DNA of 64,000 bases from JAXGXJ01 sp963816155 (GCA_963816155.1 CAWFJE010000002.1:186001-250000); one strand, 5' to 3'; shown: positions 25,060-34,595, numbered from the stretch's first letter. Translations and numbers: made by a program. The notes: generated from the letters alone by a model not told the origin.

Positions 25060-28000
25060 CTAGCAGGGACCACCCGCCGGCATGTTGGTGCCACCCTTCA
25101 TGCCCGTCACAGCCCCGGCCCCGGCAGTGGTCTCGTGTTCAAGCGCACCGGTCTCAAACGGAGACTCGGACGAGTAGCTGATGGCCGCCCGCTGCTTGAG
25201 TATCTCCCAGCGCGTGGACACGTGGTTCTGAGCCCTGGCCATGATCACGTCCGCCGCCTCGGGATGTGACTTCTTGAGTATGTTGAAACGGTTCTCGTTG
25301 TACGCGTAGTCGGTGACGGGCCGCGAAGGCTCCTTCATATCGATCTGCCAGGGGTTCCCGCCGCGACCCGCGAGACGGGGGTCGAAGCGCCACAGGAACC
25401 AAGAACCGGTCTCCACAGCCAGTTTCTGCTGTTCATAGCCCTTGGTCATGTCGAGGCCTTGATTGATGCAATGGCTATAGGCGATGATGAGACTGGGCCC
25501 GTCGTAGGACTCGGCCTCCACGAAGGCGCGCACGGTCTGGGCATCGTTGTAGCCCATGGCCACCTGGGCCACGTAGATGTTGCCGTAGGTGCAGGCAATA
25601 CTCCCCAGGTCCTTCTTGCCGATCAGCTTGCCGCCGGTAGCGAAGAGGGCCACAGCACCCATGGGGGTGGCCTTGGAACACTGGCCGCCCGTGTTGGAGT
25701 AGACCTGCGTGTTGAGCACCAGCAGGTTGACATTGCGGTTGGAAGCAAGGACGTGGTCGAGACCGCCGTAGCCGATGTCGTAGGCCCAACCATCACCGCC
25801 CACACCCCAGACGCTCTTCTTGACCAAGTAGTCGGCAGCCACCCACATCTCGTCGTAGTTGCGCTGGAGTCGCGGGTCTGCCTCTTTCGCAGCCAGCACA
25901 CGCTTCTTGAGCTCCGCGACCCGTGCCCGCTGAGCGGCGATCTCCGCTTCGTCGGTCTGCTTGGAGGCCAAGAGCTCGTCCACAAGGCCATCGCCCGCGA
26001 TGTCGCGGAAGGCCTCCACGAGACCCCTTGCCAACTCGGTCTGCCGATCGACAGAGAGACGCAGTCCGTAGCTGAACTCGGCCGCGTCCTCGAAGAGTGA
26101 GTTGTTCCAGGTGGGTCCGCGGCCATCGGCGTTCTTGGCGTACGGGGTGGTGGGCAGGTTGCCGCCGTAGATGCTGGAGCAACCCGTGGCGTTGCCGATG
26201 AGCAGGCGATCGCCGTAGAGCTGGGTGAGAAGCTTGACATAGGGAGTCTCACCGCAGCCGGCACAGGCTCCGGAGTACTCGAACAGAGGTTCCAGGAGTT
26301 GGCTGCCCTTGACGCTGTTCACACGCACCCGCGCCCGTTCAACGTAGGGGATCTGCTCGAAGAACTCGTAGTTCTCGCGCTCACTCTCGCGCAGGGGCGG
26401 CTGGAAGGCCATGTTGATGGCTTTGCGCTCCGGATCCTCTTTGTCTTTGCCCGGGCAGGTCTCGACGCACAGGCCGCAACCCGTGCAGTCTTCGGGAGCC
26501 ACCTGCACCGTCCACTGCATGCCCGCGTAGTCCTTGCCTTTGGCGTCTGCCGACTTGAAGGTGGGCGGGGCCTCGTCCAGGAGGAGCGGCTCGTAGACCT
26601 TGGTGCGGATGGTGGCATGGGGGCAGTGGAAGGCGCACTTGCCGCACTGGATGCACAGGTCGGGTTCCCACACAGGGATCTCGAGGGCGATGTTGCGCTT
26701 CTCCCACTGGGTGGTGTCGGTGGGCCAGGTACCGTCGGCAGGAATCTGGCTTACGGTCAACTCCTCACCCCGGCCGGCCATGATGGTGGCCGTGATGGTG
26801 CGCACGAATTCAGGAGCCTCTGCCGGGACGACCGGGGGCTTGACCACATGGCCGGTGGCATCGGAGGGAACAGTGACCTCGTGCAGCGCAGCCACGGCGC
26901 TGTCGACCGCGGCGTAGTTCATCTGCACCACCTTCTCGCCCCGCTTGCCGTAGGTCTTCTCGATGGCGGCCTTGATGGCGGCGATGGCCTCGTCCTGGGG
27001 CAAGATGCTCGACAGGTAGAAGAAGCAGGTCTGCATGATGGTGTTGATGCGACCACCCATGCCCGTCTCTTTGGCCACCTCGTAGGCGTTGATGGCGTAG
27101 AGCTTGAGATTCATGTCGATGATGCGTTGCTGGACGTCGCAAGGGATCCTATCCCACACCTCATCGGCCGGATAAGGGGCGTTGATGAGGAAGGTGGCCC
27201 CGGGCACGGCCGCCGAGAGCATGTCGAACTTCTCCATGAAGGCCCACAGGTGGCAGGCGATGAAGTTGGCCTTGTTTACCAAGTACGACGAGCGGATGGG
27301 CTGGGGCCCGAAGCGCAGATGGCTGACCGTCATGACCCCGGCCTTCTTGGCGTCGTAGACGAAGTAGCCCTGGGCATAGTTGGGCGTGTCCTCACCGATG
27401 ATCTTGATGGAGTTCTTGTTGGCGCCCACGGTGCCGTCGGAGCCCAGGCCGTAAAAGAGGGCCCGGACCACGGAATCGGGCTCGGTGCTGAAGTGCTCGT
27501 CATAGTCCAGGCTCAGGTGGGTGATGTCGTCCTTGATGCCCACGGTGAAGTGCTTCTTGGGCCTCTGCGCGGCCAGTTCGTCAAAGACGGCTTTGACCAT
27601 GGCCGGAGTGAACTCCTTGCTGGAGAGACCGTAGCGGCCGCCGATTACCTTGGCACCGCGCTCCGACTCGGCCAGGGCATCGACCACATCGAGATAGAGA
27701 GGCTCACCGGCCGCCCCCGGCTCCTTGGTGCGATCAAGTACGGCCACGCGCTTGGCTGTGAGTGGCAGGGCGGCCAGGAAGTGCTCGATGGAGAAGGGTC
27801 GGTAGAGACGGACCTTGACCACGCCTACCTTCTCGCCCTGGGCCGTGAGGTAGTCCACGGTCTCGTGCGCCGCTTCTGCTCCCGAGCCCATGAGGATGAT
27901 GACCCGTTCGGCATCGGGAGCGCCCACATAGTCGAAGAGGTGGTACTGGCGGCCAGTGTGCGCGGCGAACTCATCCATGGAGTCCTGCACGATGCCGGGT

Positions 28001-28716
28001 GTGGCCAGGTAGTAGGAGTTGACCGATTCCCGGCCCTGGAAGTACACGTCGGGGTTCTGGCTGGTGCCGCGGATGGTGGGGCGATCGGGGCTCATGGAAC
28101 GCAGCCGGTGCGCGATGACCAACTCGTCATCGATCATGTCCCGGACGGTCTGGTCGTCGATGAGCTCCAGCTTCTGCACCTCGTGCGAGGTCCGAAAGCC
28201 ATCGAAGAAGTGGATGAAAGGCACCCGCGCCTTCAAGGTCGCGGCGCTGCCGACCAGGGCCAAGTCGTGGGCCTCCTGCACGGAGTTGGAGCACAGGAGG
28301 GAGAAGCCGGTCTGCCTCACGGCCATGACGTCCTGGTGGTCGCCGTAGATACTGAGCGCCTGTGCGGCCAGGGAGCGAGCGGTCACATGCCAGCAGGTGG
28401 GCGAAAGCTCCCCGGCGATCTTGTACATGTTGGGGATCATGAGCATCAGGCCCTGGCTGGCCGTGAAGGTGGTGCTGAGCGAACCCGCCTGCAGAGCGCC
28501 GTGTACGGCGGCGGCCGCCCCGGCCTCCGACTGCATCTCGGCGATGAGAGGCACGACGCCCCACAGGTTCTTGTGGCCGAGCGCGCTCCAGGCATCGCAG
28601 TGCTCGCCAATGGGGCTCGAGGGAGTGATGGGGTAGAGTGCGATGACACCGTTGACCTTGTAGGCGACGCTGGCGACGGCCTCATTGCCGTCCATCATTG
28701 CGGTGGTCTTAACCAT
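25060..28716 (-). CDS. nifJ: pyruvate:ferredoxin (flavodoxin) oxidoreductase, intact copy
   Basis: Single-chain PFOR of 1218 residues, full family length. It oxidatively decarboxylates pyruvate to acetyl-CoA and reduces ferredoxin, using TPP and three 4Fe-4S clusters; this is oxygen-sensitive anaerobic metabolism. Order: alpha domain (TTAMMDGNEAVASVAYKVNG, YPITPSSPIGEHCD), CoA-related and gamma domains, ferredoxin domain with CIQCGKCAFHCPHA and CTGCGLCVETCPGKDK near 690-760, and TPP domain with CAGCGETPYVK and GGDGWAYDIGYGGLDHV. ATG 28716 has AAAGG upstream and the expected family start. Large parts are almost identical at base level to the broken copy 12 kb away. It is convergent with guaB. 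Confidence 0.97.
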   Translation of the reverse strand: MVKTTAMMDGNEAVASVAYKVNGVIALYPITPSSPIGEHCDAWSALGHKNLWGVVPLIAEMQSEAGAAAAVHGALQAGSLSTTFTASQGLMLMIPNMYKIAGELSPTCWHVTARSLAAQALSIYGDHQDVMAVRQTGFSLLCSNSVQEAHDLALVGSAATLKARVPFIHFFDGFRTSHEVQKLELIDDQTVRDMIDDELVIAHRLRSMSPDRPTIRGTSQNPDVYFQGRESVNSYYLATPGIVQDSMDEFAAHTGRQYHLFDYVGAPDAERVIILMGSGAEAAHETVDYLTAQGEKVGVVKVRLYRPFSIEHFLAALPLTAKRVAVLDRTKEPGAAGEPLYLDVVDALAESERGAKVIGGRYGLSSKEFTPAMVKAVFDELAAQRPKKHFTVGIKDDITHLSLDYDEHFSTEPDSVVRALFYGLGSDGTVGANKNSIKIIGEDTPNYAQGYFVYDAKKAGVMTVSHLRFGPQPIRSSYLVNKANFIACHLWAFMEKFDMLSAAVPGATFLINAPYPADEVWDRIPCDVQQRIIDMNLKLYAINAYEVAKETGMGGRINTIMQTCFFYLSSILPQDEAIAAIKAAIEKTYGKRGEKVVQMNYAAVDSAVAALHEVTVPSDATGHVVKPPVVPAEAPEFVRTITATIMAGRGEELTVSQIPADGTWPTDTTQWEKRNIALEIPVWEPDLCIQCGKCAFHCPHATIRTKVYEPLLLDEAPPTFKSADAKGKDYAGMQWTVQVAPEDCTGCGLCVETCPGKDKEDPERKAINMAFQPPLRESERENYEFFEQIPYVERARVRVNSVKGSQLLEPLFEYSGACAGCGETPYVKLLTQLYGDRLLIGNATGCSSIYGGNLPTTPYAKNADGRGPTWNNSLFEDAAEFSYGLRLSVDRQTELARGLVEAFRDIAGDGLVDELLASKQTDEAEIAAQRARVAELKKRVLAAKEADPRLQRNYDEMWVAADYLVKKSVWGVGGDGWAYDIGYGGLDHVLASNRNVNLLVLNTQVYSNTGGQCSKATPMGAVALFATGGKLIGKKDLGSIACTYGNIYVAQVAMGYNDAQTVRAFVEAESYDGPSLIIAYSHCINQGLDMTKGYEQQKLAVETGSWFLWRFDPRLAGRGGNPWQIDMKEPSRPVTDYAYNENRFNILKKSHPEAADVIMARAQNHVSTRWEILKQRAAISYSSESPFETGALEHETTAGAGAVTGMKGGTNMPAGGPC

Positions 28717-28967
28717 CGGGAACCTTTCTGGCTACAGATCATCATGGCAACGTCAGGCCCTTGAGGGCGCCGGGCCCGCCTACGGTAAGCGTGCCCTGAG
28801 ATGGAGAGAGGAGATACGAGCGATTGAAGATACTACCAACCCCACCATGGAGAGATTATCCACGAAAGAGTGTGAGGCCGCCAGTGCTTTGGTCTCTTTT
28901 TGGCACTGTGTTCCATTTAGCGGGACAAATCATGACTTCCGCCGAGAACGATCACCCCTGTAAGGCA
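28717..28967. other. intergenic region between recO and nifJ copy 2
   Basis: About 250 bases containing the nifJ copy 2 leader and the recO 3' flank, both on the minus strand. On the minus strand a GGATAAT at about 28862-28856 and a TAGTAT near 28831 are possible -10 boxes, but neither has a convincing -35. No open frame with coding character and no repeat of the families described elsewhere are seen. Confidence 0.4.
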
Positions 28968-29684
28968 TCAGTAGGCGTGATGCGCGAGAGTCTGTGCAAG
29001 GACCTGCTGCACTTCGGCGGTAGCGCGGTCGTCCAGATCGAGGCACTGTAGCTGAGCCAGAGGACCCTCCAGCAAGGTGCGCAGAGTCGCCAGGGCTCCG
29101 GTGCTGATGACAAAACACGATGCGCTCTCACCCACCGCGCACGGCTCGCAGACGACTCCACCCAAACGTGGAGAGAAGCCATAGTCGGGATCTTCCATCC
29201 CGCAGACGGCACAATGACTCGTGTCCGGAGCGTAGCCGAGCAGAGCTAGGAGCTTCAAACGGACGGCCAAGACGACAGCCGCGGCCGCGGCCGCGTCGGG
29301 AGCTTCGGCGAGCCGGGCGACCCCGCGAACCAGCAGGTTGAAGGCGGGGAGACTGCCCTCCTCTGCTGGGAATAGATGGCGCACGGCACCCAGTAGCCGG
29401 GCACCCTCGTCCATGCGAAAGAGTTCATCGCGCACTGCTTGGAACGTGCGCAGTGTCTCCACTCCGCAGATGGTGTAGAGGCCATGACCGCTGTGGAGAC
29501 TGATCTGGACCAGGGTGTAGGGCTCGAGACGTCCGCCCACCTTCGACTTGGTCCGTCGGACTCCCTTGGCTATGGCACTCACCCGTCCCCGCTCGCGAGT
29601 GTATAGCGTGACGATGCGATCGGCATCACGATAACGCATGGACCCTATCACCAGGGCCTCGGTCGTGAAGAAACGCGAGCTCAT
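28968..29684 (-). CDS. recO: DNA repair protein RecO
   Basis: 238 residues. N-terminal OB-fold beginning RFFTTEALVIGSMRYRDADR with the family motif RGRVSAIAKGVRR, a helical middle, and a zinc site made of CAVCG and CEPC near 175-195. RecO loads RecA on SSB-coated DNA with RecR in the RecFOR pathway. The start ATG 29684 fits the family. It lies 62 bases after deoC and is probably the last gene of the long minus-strand run that begins upstream. Confidence 0.93.
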   Translation of the reverse strand: MSSRFFTTEALVIGSMRYRDADRIVTLYTRERGRVSAIAKGVRRTKSKVGGRLEPYTLVQISLHSGHGLYTICGVETLRTFQAVRDELFRMDEGARLLGAVRHLFPAEEGSLPAFNLLVRGVARLAEAPDAAAAAAVVLAVRLKLLALLGYAPDTSHCAVCGMEDPDYGFSPRLGGVVCEPCAVGESASCFVISTGALATLRTLLEGPLAQLQCLDLDDRATAEVQQVLAQTLAHHAY

Positions 29685-29746
29685 CTGCGACCCTCCCGGG
29701 CCCGGGACTCCCTTGGGCCGGTGCCCGCCGACCCTGGGTCACGATC

Positions 29747-30442
29747 CTATTCTCGCTCGGTGGAGAACTCCTTGATGATGTCGACCGCGTGCGACGTGCC
29801 GATGCGGGCCGCGCCGGCGTTGATCATCAGTTCGGCGTCCTCGGCGGTGCGGATGCCGCCGGAGGCGTCCACACCCACGCTCTCGGGAAGCAGGTCGCGG
29901 AAGAGTTCCACGTCCTTGGCCGTCGCCCCGCCCAGGGCTTTGCCCGTCGAAGTCTTGATGAAATCGGCTCCCGAGTCCTCCACGATCTTGCACACGAGAC
30001 GCTTCAGCTTGTCGTCCAGGTAGTAGGCCTCCACGTTGGCCTTCACGAGCACAAGGCCGCGTCCCGTGTTGACGCTGGTCATGCGCACCGCTCTGACCAC
30101 GCTGCGCAACTCGTCGCGGACGTAGCGAAAGTCGCCCGAGAGCATGGCGGGGATGTTGAGCACCACATCCAACTCGTCTGCACCGAGAGCAACGGCCTGC
30201 TCGGCGCCCGTGATCTTCGTCCTCTGAGAATCCGCGCCATACGGGAACGACACTACGGTGCCCACCTTCACATCGTAGCCCTGTAGCAGTTGGCGGGCCG
30301 TGGGCACGCAGTAGGGGAGAACGCAGATAGAGGCAAAATGGTAGGAGATCGCATCGCGGCACAAGCCCTCCACCATGGTGTTGGTGCTTGTCGCATCAAG
30401 AAGCACGCTGTCGATGGTCTTGGCTAGTTCCTCAATTCTCAA
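29747..30442 (-). CDS. deoC: deoxyribose-phosphate aldolase
   Basis: 231 residues, TIM-barrel class I aldolase that splits 2-deoxyribose 5-phosphate into acetaldehyde and glyceraldehyde 3-phosphate. Signatures: the aspartate-containing DELDVVLNIPAMLSG, the VKANVEAYYLDD lysine strand (in VLVKANVE), and the Schiff-base lysine in FIKTSTGKALGGAT near residue 163; also GVDASGGIRT. In many DeoC proteins the strand reads LKVI-E; here it is LVKANVE with both residues kept. Start ATG 30442. Gap to recO is 62 bases and to the upstream acetyltransferase 27 bases. Confidence 0.94.
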   Translation of the reverse strand: MRIEELAKTIDSVLLDATSTNTMVEGLCRDAISYHFASICVLPYCVPTARQLLQGYDVKVGTVVSFPYGADSQRTKITGAEQAVALGADELDVVLNIPAMLSGDFRYVRDELRSVVRAVRMTSVNTGRGLVLVKANVEAYYLDDKLKRLVCKIVEDSGADFIKTSTGKALGGATAKDVELFRDLLPESVGVDASGGIRTAEDAELMINAGAARIGTSHAVDIIKEFSTERE

Positions 30443-30469
30443 GGTTCCTCGTCTCCTCGCCTGGGTCTT

Positions 30470-30955
30470 CTATGATACACCGCCCCGCAAGCCCGCCTCC
30501 TTGAAGCGAAGGCGCATAATGAAGCGGTCTTCGCCGGCGCCGTAGAAGTCGGGCACGAAGGCTTCCTCCACGAAACCGGCCTCCCGGTACAAGCGACCTG
30601 CCCCCACGTTGCTCGGCGAGACCGTCAGCAGGAGTCCCTCCGCGCCCATCCGCCGACACTCGCTGCTCAGCGAGTCGAGCAGGTCTCGACCCAGTCCGCC
30701 CCCCTGAAAACCGGGAAGCACGTAGAAGCCGACCACATAGAAGAAAGACGGTTCGTCAAGAACGCGCAGAAGCTGACAGCCACCCACCATCTTCCCTTCC
30801 AGATACGCCACGAACACCGCCCCGGCTTCAGCCGTCACAGCGAGGTCGTAGATACGCAGACCGGTGGGTCCGAAAGCATCGTGGTCGTATTCCGCCAGCA
30901 TCTCGAGCATATCAGGGTCGGGTCTATGCACTCGGGCAAGGGTCAGCTCACTCAC
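30470..30955 (-). CDS. GNAT family N-acetyltransferase
   Basis: 161 residues with a standard GNAT fold: FFYVVGFYVLPGFQGGGLGRDLL contains the acetyl-CoA pyrophosphate loop QGGGLG near residue 87, followed by GAEGLLLTVSPSNVGAGRLY and REAGFVEE, typical motif B. The substrate is unknown; small stand-alone enzymes like this include protein N-terminal acetyltransferases, but the RimI-specific residues are not clear. Start ATG 30955. Confidence 0.88.
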   Translation of the reverse strand: MSELTLARVHRPDPDMLEMLAEYDHDAFGPTGLRIYDLAVTAEAGAVFVAYLEGKMVGGCQLLRVLDEPSFFYVVGFYVLPGFQGGGLGRDLLDSLSSECRRMGAEGLLLTVSPSNVGAGRLYREAGFVEEAFVPDFYGAGEDRFIMRLRFKEAGLRGGVS

Positions 30956-30997
30956 AGACCTGCACCCCCCGTCACAGCCTCTCGTCGCACCCTTAGC

Positions 30998-31720
30998 CTA
31001 GAACCAGAGCTGAAAGATCAGAGTCGTCAACACTATCCCCAATATGCCCCCCAGCACCACTTCCAGAACAGAATGGATCCCCACCTCTACTCTCGTCTGC
31101 GCCACCAGAACGGCCATGATCAACGCGATAGCGCTCACCAACAAGCCCTGGGGTGTACCGCCCACCAGGAACGTGACCGCAGTCCAGCCCGCGAAGGCCA
31201 GAGCGGCGTGACCGGACGGGAGCCCTCCGGAGAGCAGGGCCTTCCTCCCCCGCGAGGCTTTCACGGCGATTACGGCAACCACCACCACGGCGAGAGCCAC
31301 GAAGGTCAGATGGGTCGGCGATCTGCGCAGTACCACCAGTAGTTCGAGGGAGAAGTGGGCCAGATTATCGGCAAAGACCAGGTAGGCCACCACCAGAGCG
31401 TTGACGGCCGCGATCAGTACAGCGCCGGCCGCCAGGTCCTTGGCGACCTTGGCCCGCGGATCGAACTCGTCGGTGATGATGTCTACTACTGCCTCGATGG
31501 CGGTGTTGATCATCTCGGCCATGAGGACGAATACGATGGCCAGGATCACCGCCACCAGCTCCAGCCTCGAGACGTTCAGGAACAGTGAGCCTACGAGAAC
31601 AAGCAGGGCAATGGCCATGTGGATACGCATGTTCCGCTCGCGCCGGACGCCGTGCACCAGCCCCTGAAAAGCGTGGTTGAAACTCTCGAGCATGGTCATC
31701 TGCCGGCGCTTGGGCGTCAT
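30998..31720 (-). CDS. DgkA-PAP2 fusion: undecaprenol/diacylglycerol kinase with lipid phosphatase domain
   Basis: 240 residues in two membrane modules. Residues 1-120 are a DgkA-type lipid kinase: ESFNHAFQGLVHGVRRERN, then the signature AEMINTAIEAVVD with the catalytic glutamate and DPRAKVAKDLAAGAV. Residues 125-240 are a PAP2-type phosphatase with the central motif LPSGHAA and the final RVEVGIHSVLEVVLGG containing the catalytic His. The first PAP2 motif (KxxxxxxRP) appears reduced to KASRGRKALL. Both activities act on lipid-linked phosphates such as undecaprenyl phosphate in the membrane. It lies between ybeY and the GNAT gene. Confidence 0.85.
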   Translation of the reverse strand: MTPKRRQMTMLESFNHAFQGLVHGVRRERNMRIHMAIALLVLVGSLFLNVSRLELVAVILAIVFVLMAEMINTAIEAVVDIITDEFDPRAKVAKDLAAGAVLIAAVNALVVAYLVFADNLAHFSLELLVVLRRSPTHLTFVALAVVVVAVIAVKASRGRKALLSGGLPSGHAALAFAGWTAVTFLVGGTPQGLLVSAIALIMAVLVAQTRVEVGIHSVLEVVLGGILGIVLTTLIFQLWF

Positions 31721-31742
31721 GTGGCAGTCTCCGATACCGGTG

Positions 31743-32258
31743 TCAGGACTCCTCGGACAGGCTCAGCCGTTGAAGCATACCCGAGAAGCGCTCAAGCAGT
31801 GCCTGCTCACGAGCCCTCATCTCGCCTCTGTCCCGCTCGTGATCATAACCGAGGAGATGGAGTGTTCCGTGGATGATCGTCCACCCCAACTGCTCCCCGG
31901 CACTTCTGCCCTCTTCCCTGGCGTAGCGCTCCACGACCGCCGCGCAGACGACCACCTCACCCAAGAAGGGTCCCGGAGGCTCGAGATCCTCGCCATGGAC
32001 ATGGGCGACATCGTCTTCAGCGGCGATGCCCGGCCAGCAGTCTCCCTCGGCCTCTTCGGGAAAGGAGAGCACGTCTGTGGACCCTTGCTCGCCGCGATAG
32101 CGCCGGTTGAGATCTGTCATGGTGGCTTCCTCGACGAGAGCCAGACTGAACGTGCCCCGACTCCCCTCCTCCCTCAGAACCGCCTCGGCCAACCCGGCGA
32201 TATGCAGGGTCGAAATGAGTCCGCCGGTCGCATCAACGACCTCCACACGACGCGTCAT
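31743..32258 (-). CDS. ybeY: endoribonuclease YbeY
   Basis: 171 residues. Zinc motif HGTLHLLGYDHERD near residue 130, and the family stretch LNRRYRGEQGSTDVLSFPEE. YbeY acts in 16S rRNA 3' end maturation and ribosome quality control. Its ATG overlaps the pgpH stop (ATGA), and phoH-pgpH-ybeY is a widely conserved order. Confidence 0.95.
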   Translation of the reverse strand: MTRRVEVVDATGGLISTLHIAGLAEAVLREEGSRGTFSLALVEEATMTDLNRRYRGEQGSTDVLSFPEEAEGDCWPGIAAEDDVAHVHGEDLEPPGPFLGEVVVCAAVVERYAREEGRSAGEQLGWTIIHGTLHLLGYDHERDRGEMRAREQALLERFSGMLQRLSLSEES

Positions 32259-34582
32259 GATGCCGCGGATCCGGGCTCCCCAGCCTGATCAGCGCCCGCC
32301 GCGTCGGCATCGTCCGACCGTTTGGCCCGCAAGGCGGCGGCGCTGGGCGGCACGCGCGGCTTCCTCACAGGCGCCGGCACAGAAGCTGCCGTCGCTTCCG
32401 GTGGCCGACCACCGCCTAGGGCCGGTCCAAGGGTGGTCTCGGGTGATTGCACAAGGCCGGGTGCCCCTGCTTCGGCAGGCTCCGGATAGGCTATCCGCTC
32501 TCCCACGATCCCTCGCAGGCTCAGTTCGAACGAGTCACGTATCTTATGAAGGTCGGCCAGGGTGAGGTCCGATTCGTCGAGTTGGCCATCGTCTATCCGC
32601 TGCTTGAACACTTCCTGTATGACGCCGTGGATCTTCCGCCGGGTGGGGTCGGTCAGCGACCGGACGGCTGCTTCGGTCCCATCGGCCAGCATGATGATGG
32701 CCGCTTCCTTGGTGTGAGGCTTCTCCTCTTCGTAGCGATAGTCCTCTTCCTCCACCCGCGCCTTCGACGACTGCTGGGCCTTGTTGTAGAAGAACTTCAT
32801 CACGGTGGTGCCGTGATGCTGCCCTATGATGTCGATCACTGGAGCGGGCAGGCCGTACAGCTTGGCCAGATGCTCGCCATCGCGCACGTGAGCCGCGAGG
32901 GCCAGCTTGGAGAGATTGGGGCTGAGCCGGTCGTGCGGGTTGTCGATGTTCCGTTCCTTCTGGTTCTCGACGAAGTACTCCGGGCGGACGGTCTTGCCGA
33001 TGTCGTGGTAGTAGGCACCTACCCGGGCGAGTAGGACATCTGCATCGATGGCCTCAGCGGCGGCCTCGGCCATGTTGCCCATCTGCATGCTGTGGTTGTA
33101 TGTGCCCGGGGCGACCTGCAGAAGTCGCTTCAGCAGAGGATGAGCCGGGTTACCGAGTTCCAGCAGCCTGAGAGGAGTGTTGAGGTTGAAGACGCTGTCC
33201 AGGATCAAGAGCAGGAGCATGGTGAGCACCCAAGCGAAGAACCCGTGTGCCAGCCCCCAGGTGGAGAGGCCCAACGCCTCGCCGACACTCGTCTCGCGAA
33301 AGAGTTCCACCGAGAAGATGGTGAACGCGGCCAGTACCGCCGTCACCGCGCCGGCACCCAGTAGAGCGACACGCTGGACCACGCGGGTGACGAGGTAGAC
33401 CGAGAACACACCGGTGACGATAGCCACCAAAGCGAAGCGCATGTCGAGGTCGGTGAGCAGACCCACGTTGAGCGACAGGAGCACCACCATGAGGAAGGCG
33501 CTGCGCGCGTTCAGGATGATGGTCACCACCATGCCGATAGCGGCGACGGGTATGAGGTAGGGCGACAGCGGAAGAACGATGAGTAGGCGGGCCAGCAGAG
33601 TGAAGAACAGGAGCAGTGTCACCAGCGCGAGCCGCATGAGGTTCTGCAGACCGGTCGTCTTGTTGAAACGATGCAGGAGCCGGGAGAAGGCGATCGCCTC
33701 GAGAAGCGCAACGAAGAACACGCCCACCCAGATCTTCCAGTTGGAGCGACCCCGAGCCACCCCCAGGGCCTCCAGGGCGAGCATGTCCTCTTCGGTCACC
33801 ACCTGCCCCGCTGCGATGACCTGCGCCCCCTCCCTGACAGTGATGGTGACAGGTGCCACCTGTTTGGCGGCGGTCTCCCTCCGAGTCAGGGTCTGCTGTT
33901 CGTCGATCACTGTGTTGGGGCGGACGAAGGCATCCGCGACTTCGTAGAGGACGGTGGAGACGGCCACCGAACCCGCCAGCGTCTCGGCCAGTCTGCGCAG
34001 ATTGGCCTGCGCCGTCTCGAGCGACTTCTGCGTGATGGGGTTGGTGAAGATGGCCCTCAGGGCACCGGCAGCCTGCGTCCGCAAGATCTCGTACTCGGCC
34101 TGGTCCGCGGTGAGCAGGTACGTGAGTGTGGCGTCCGAGATCGTGGAGGGGGCTACTGCGCGAAGACCGTCCACCGCCTCCTGGAGGGTGGCCTCCGCCT
34201 CGGAGCCCTCCGCCCGAGCCACCGCCCCCCGAGCCTCCTCGACGGCTACGAAGAAGGACTCCAGTTCGGCGGTGGCCTGATCGGTGATCTGCAGATCCGG
34301 GACGTATACCGGCTCGACCAGGGCCGCGACGTCGCGCCGGAGAGCATCCGTGGCCTCGATGTCGACGACCACCACCGACTGAGCCGCCGTGACCGACCGC
34401 GGGGCCGGTCGGCCCACTTCGAAGCCTCCCTTGCCGGGCAGATACGCCGTACAGATGATGATGGTGACCCCGATGATCACGGCCGCCAGCATCGCGTACT
34501 CGAAGTGGGGGTGCTTTCGGCTCTCTATCCATTCGCGATAGCTCGCCAGCCGCTGGCCCAGCCAAAGACTGAATCTATCCAC
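32255..34582 (-). CDS. pgpH: PgpH-type 7TM-HD phosphohydrolase (cyclic-di-AMP phosphodiesterase family)
   Basis: 775 residues, GTG start. One N-terminal helix (about 30-48) is followed by a large extracellular 7TMR-HDED domain (about 60-260), seven transmembrane helices (about 275-480) and a cytoplasmic HD domain with ARVGAYYHDIGKTVRPEYF near 525. The C-terminal tail, rich in Pro, Ala and Gly, is longer than usual. Listeria PgpH, with the same layout, hydrolyses c-di-AMP. No diadenylate cyclase is present in this window. It sits between phoH and ybeY in the usual order. Confidence 0.93.
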   Translation of the reverse strand: MDRFSLWLGQRLASYREWIESRKHPHFEYAMLAAVIIGVTIIICTAYLPGKGGFEVGRPAPRSVTAAQSVVVVDIEATDALRRDVAALVEPVYVPDLQITDQATAELESFFVAVEEARGAVARAEGSEAEATLQEAVDGLRAVAPSTISDATLTYLLTADQAEYEILRTQAAGALRAIFTNPITQKSLETAQANLRRLAETLAGSVAVSTVLYEVADAFVRPNTVIDEQQTLTRRETAAKQVAPVTITVREGAQVIAAGQVVTEEDMLALEALGVARGRSNWKIWVGVFFVALLEAIAFSRLLHRFNKTTGLQNLMRLALVTLLLFFTLLARLLIVLPLSPYLIPVAAIGMVVTIILNARSAFLMVVLLSLNVGLLTDLDMRFALVAIVTGVFSVYLVTRVVQRVALLGAGAVTAVLAAFTIFSVELFRETSVGEALGLSTWGLAHGFFAWVLTMLLLLILDSVFNLNTPLRLLELGNPAHPLLKRLLQVAPGTYNHSMQMGNMAEAAAEAIDADVLLARVGAYYHDIGKTVRPEYFVENQKERNIDNPHDRLSPNLSKLALAAHVRDGEHLAKLYGLPAPVIDIIGQHHGTTVMKFFYNKAQQSSKARVEEEDYRYEEEKPHTKEAAIIMLADGTEAAVRSLTDPTRRKIHGVIQEVFKQRIDDGQLDESDLTLADLHKIRDSFELSLRGIVGERIAYPEPAEAGAPGLVQSPETTLGPALGGGRPPEATAASVPAPVRKPRVPPSAAALRAKRSDDADAAGADQAGEPGSAAS

Positions 34583-34595
34583 AGATGCTCGCGGT

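Noticed and set aside
26299..28764. Very long open frame (over 800 codons) antisense to nifJ copy 2, and a similar one at 14912-16585
   Set aside because: They mirror the real nifJ frames in GC-rich DNA, have biased His/Gly/Val/Asp composition and no recognisable motif. The same pattern in both copies follows from sequence identity.
33150..34565. 471-codon frame overlapping pgpH on the same strand
   Set aside because: Gly/Arg/His-rich, no domain; pgpH in the overlapping frame has full domain structure.
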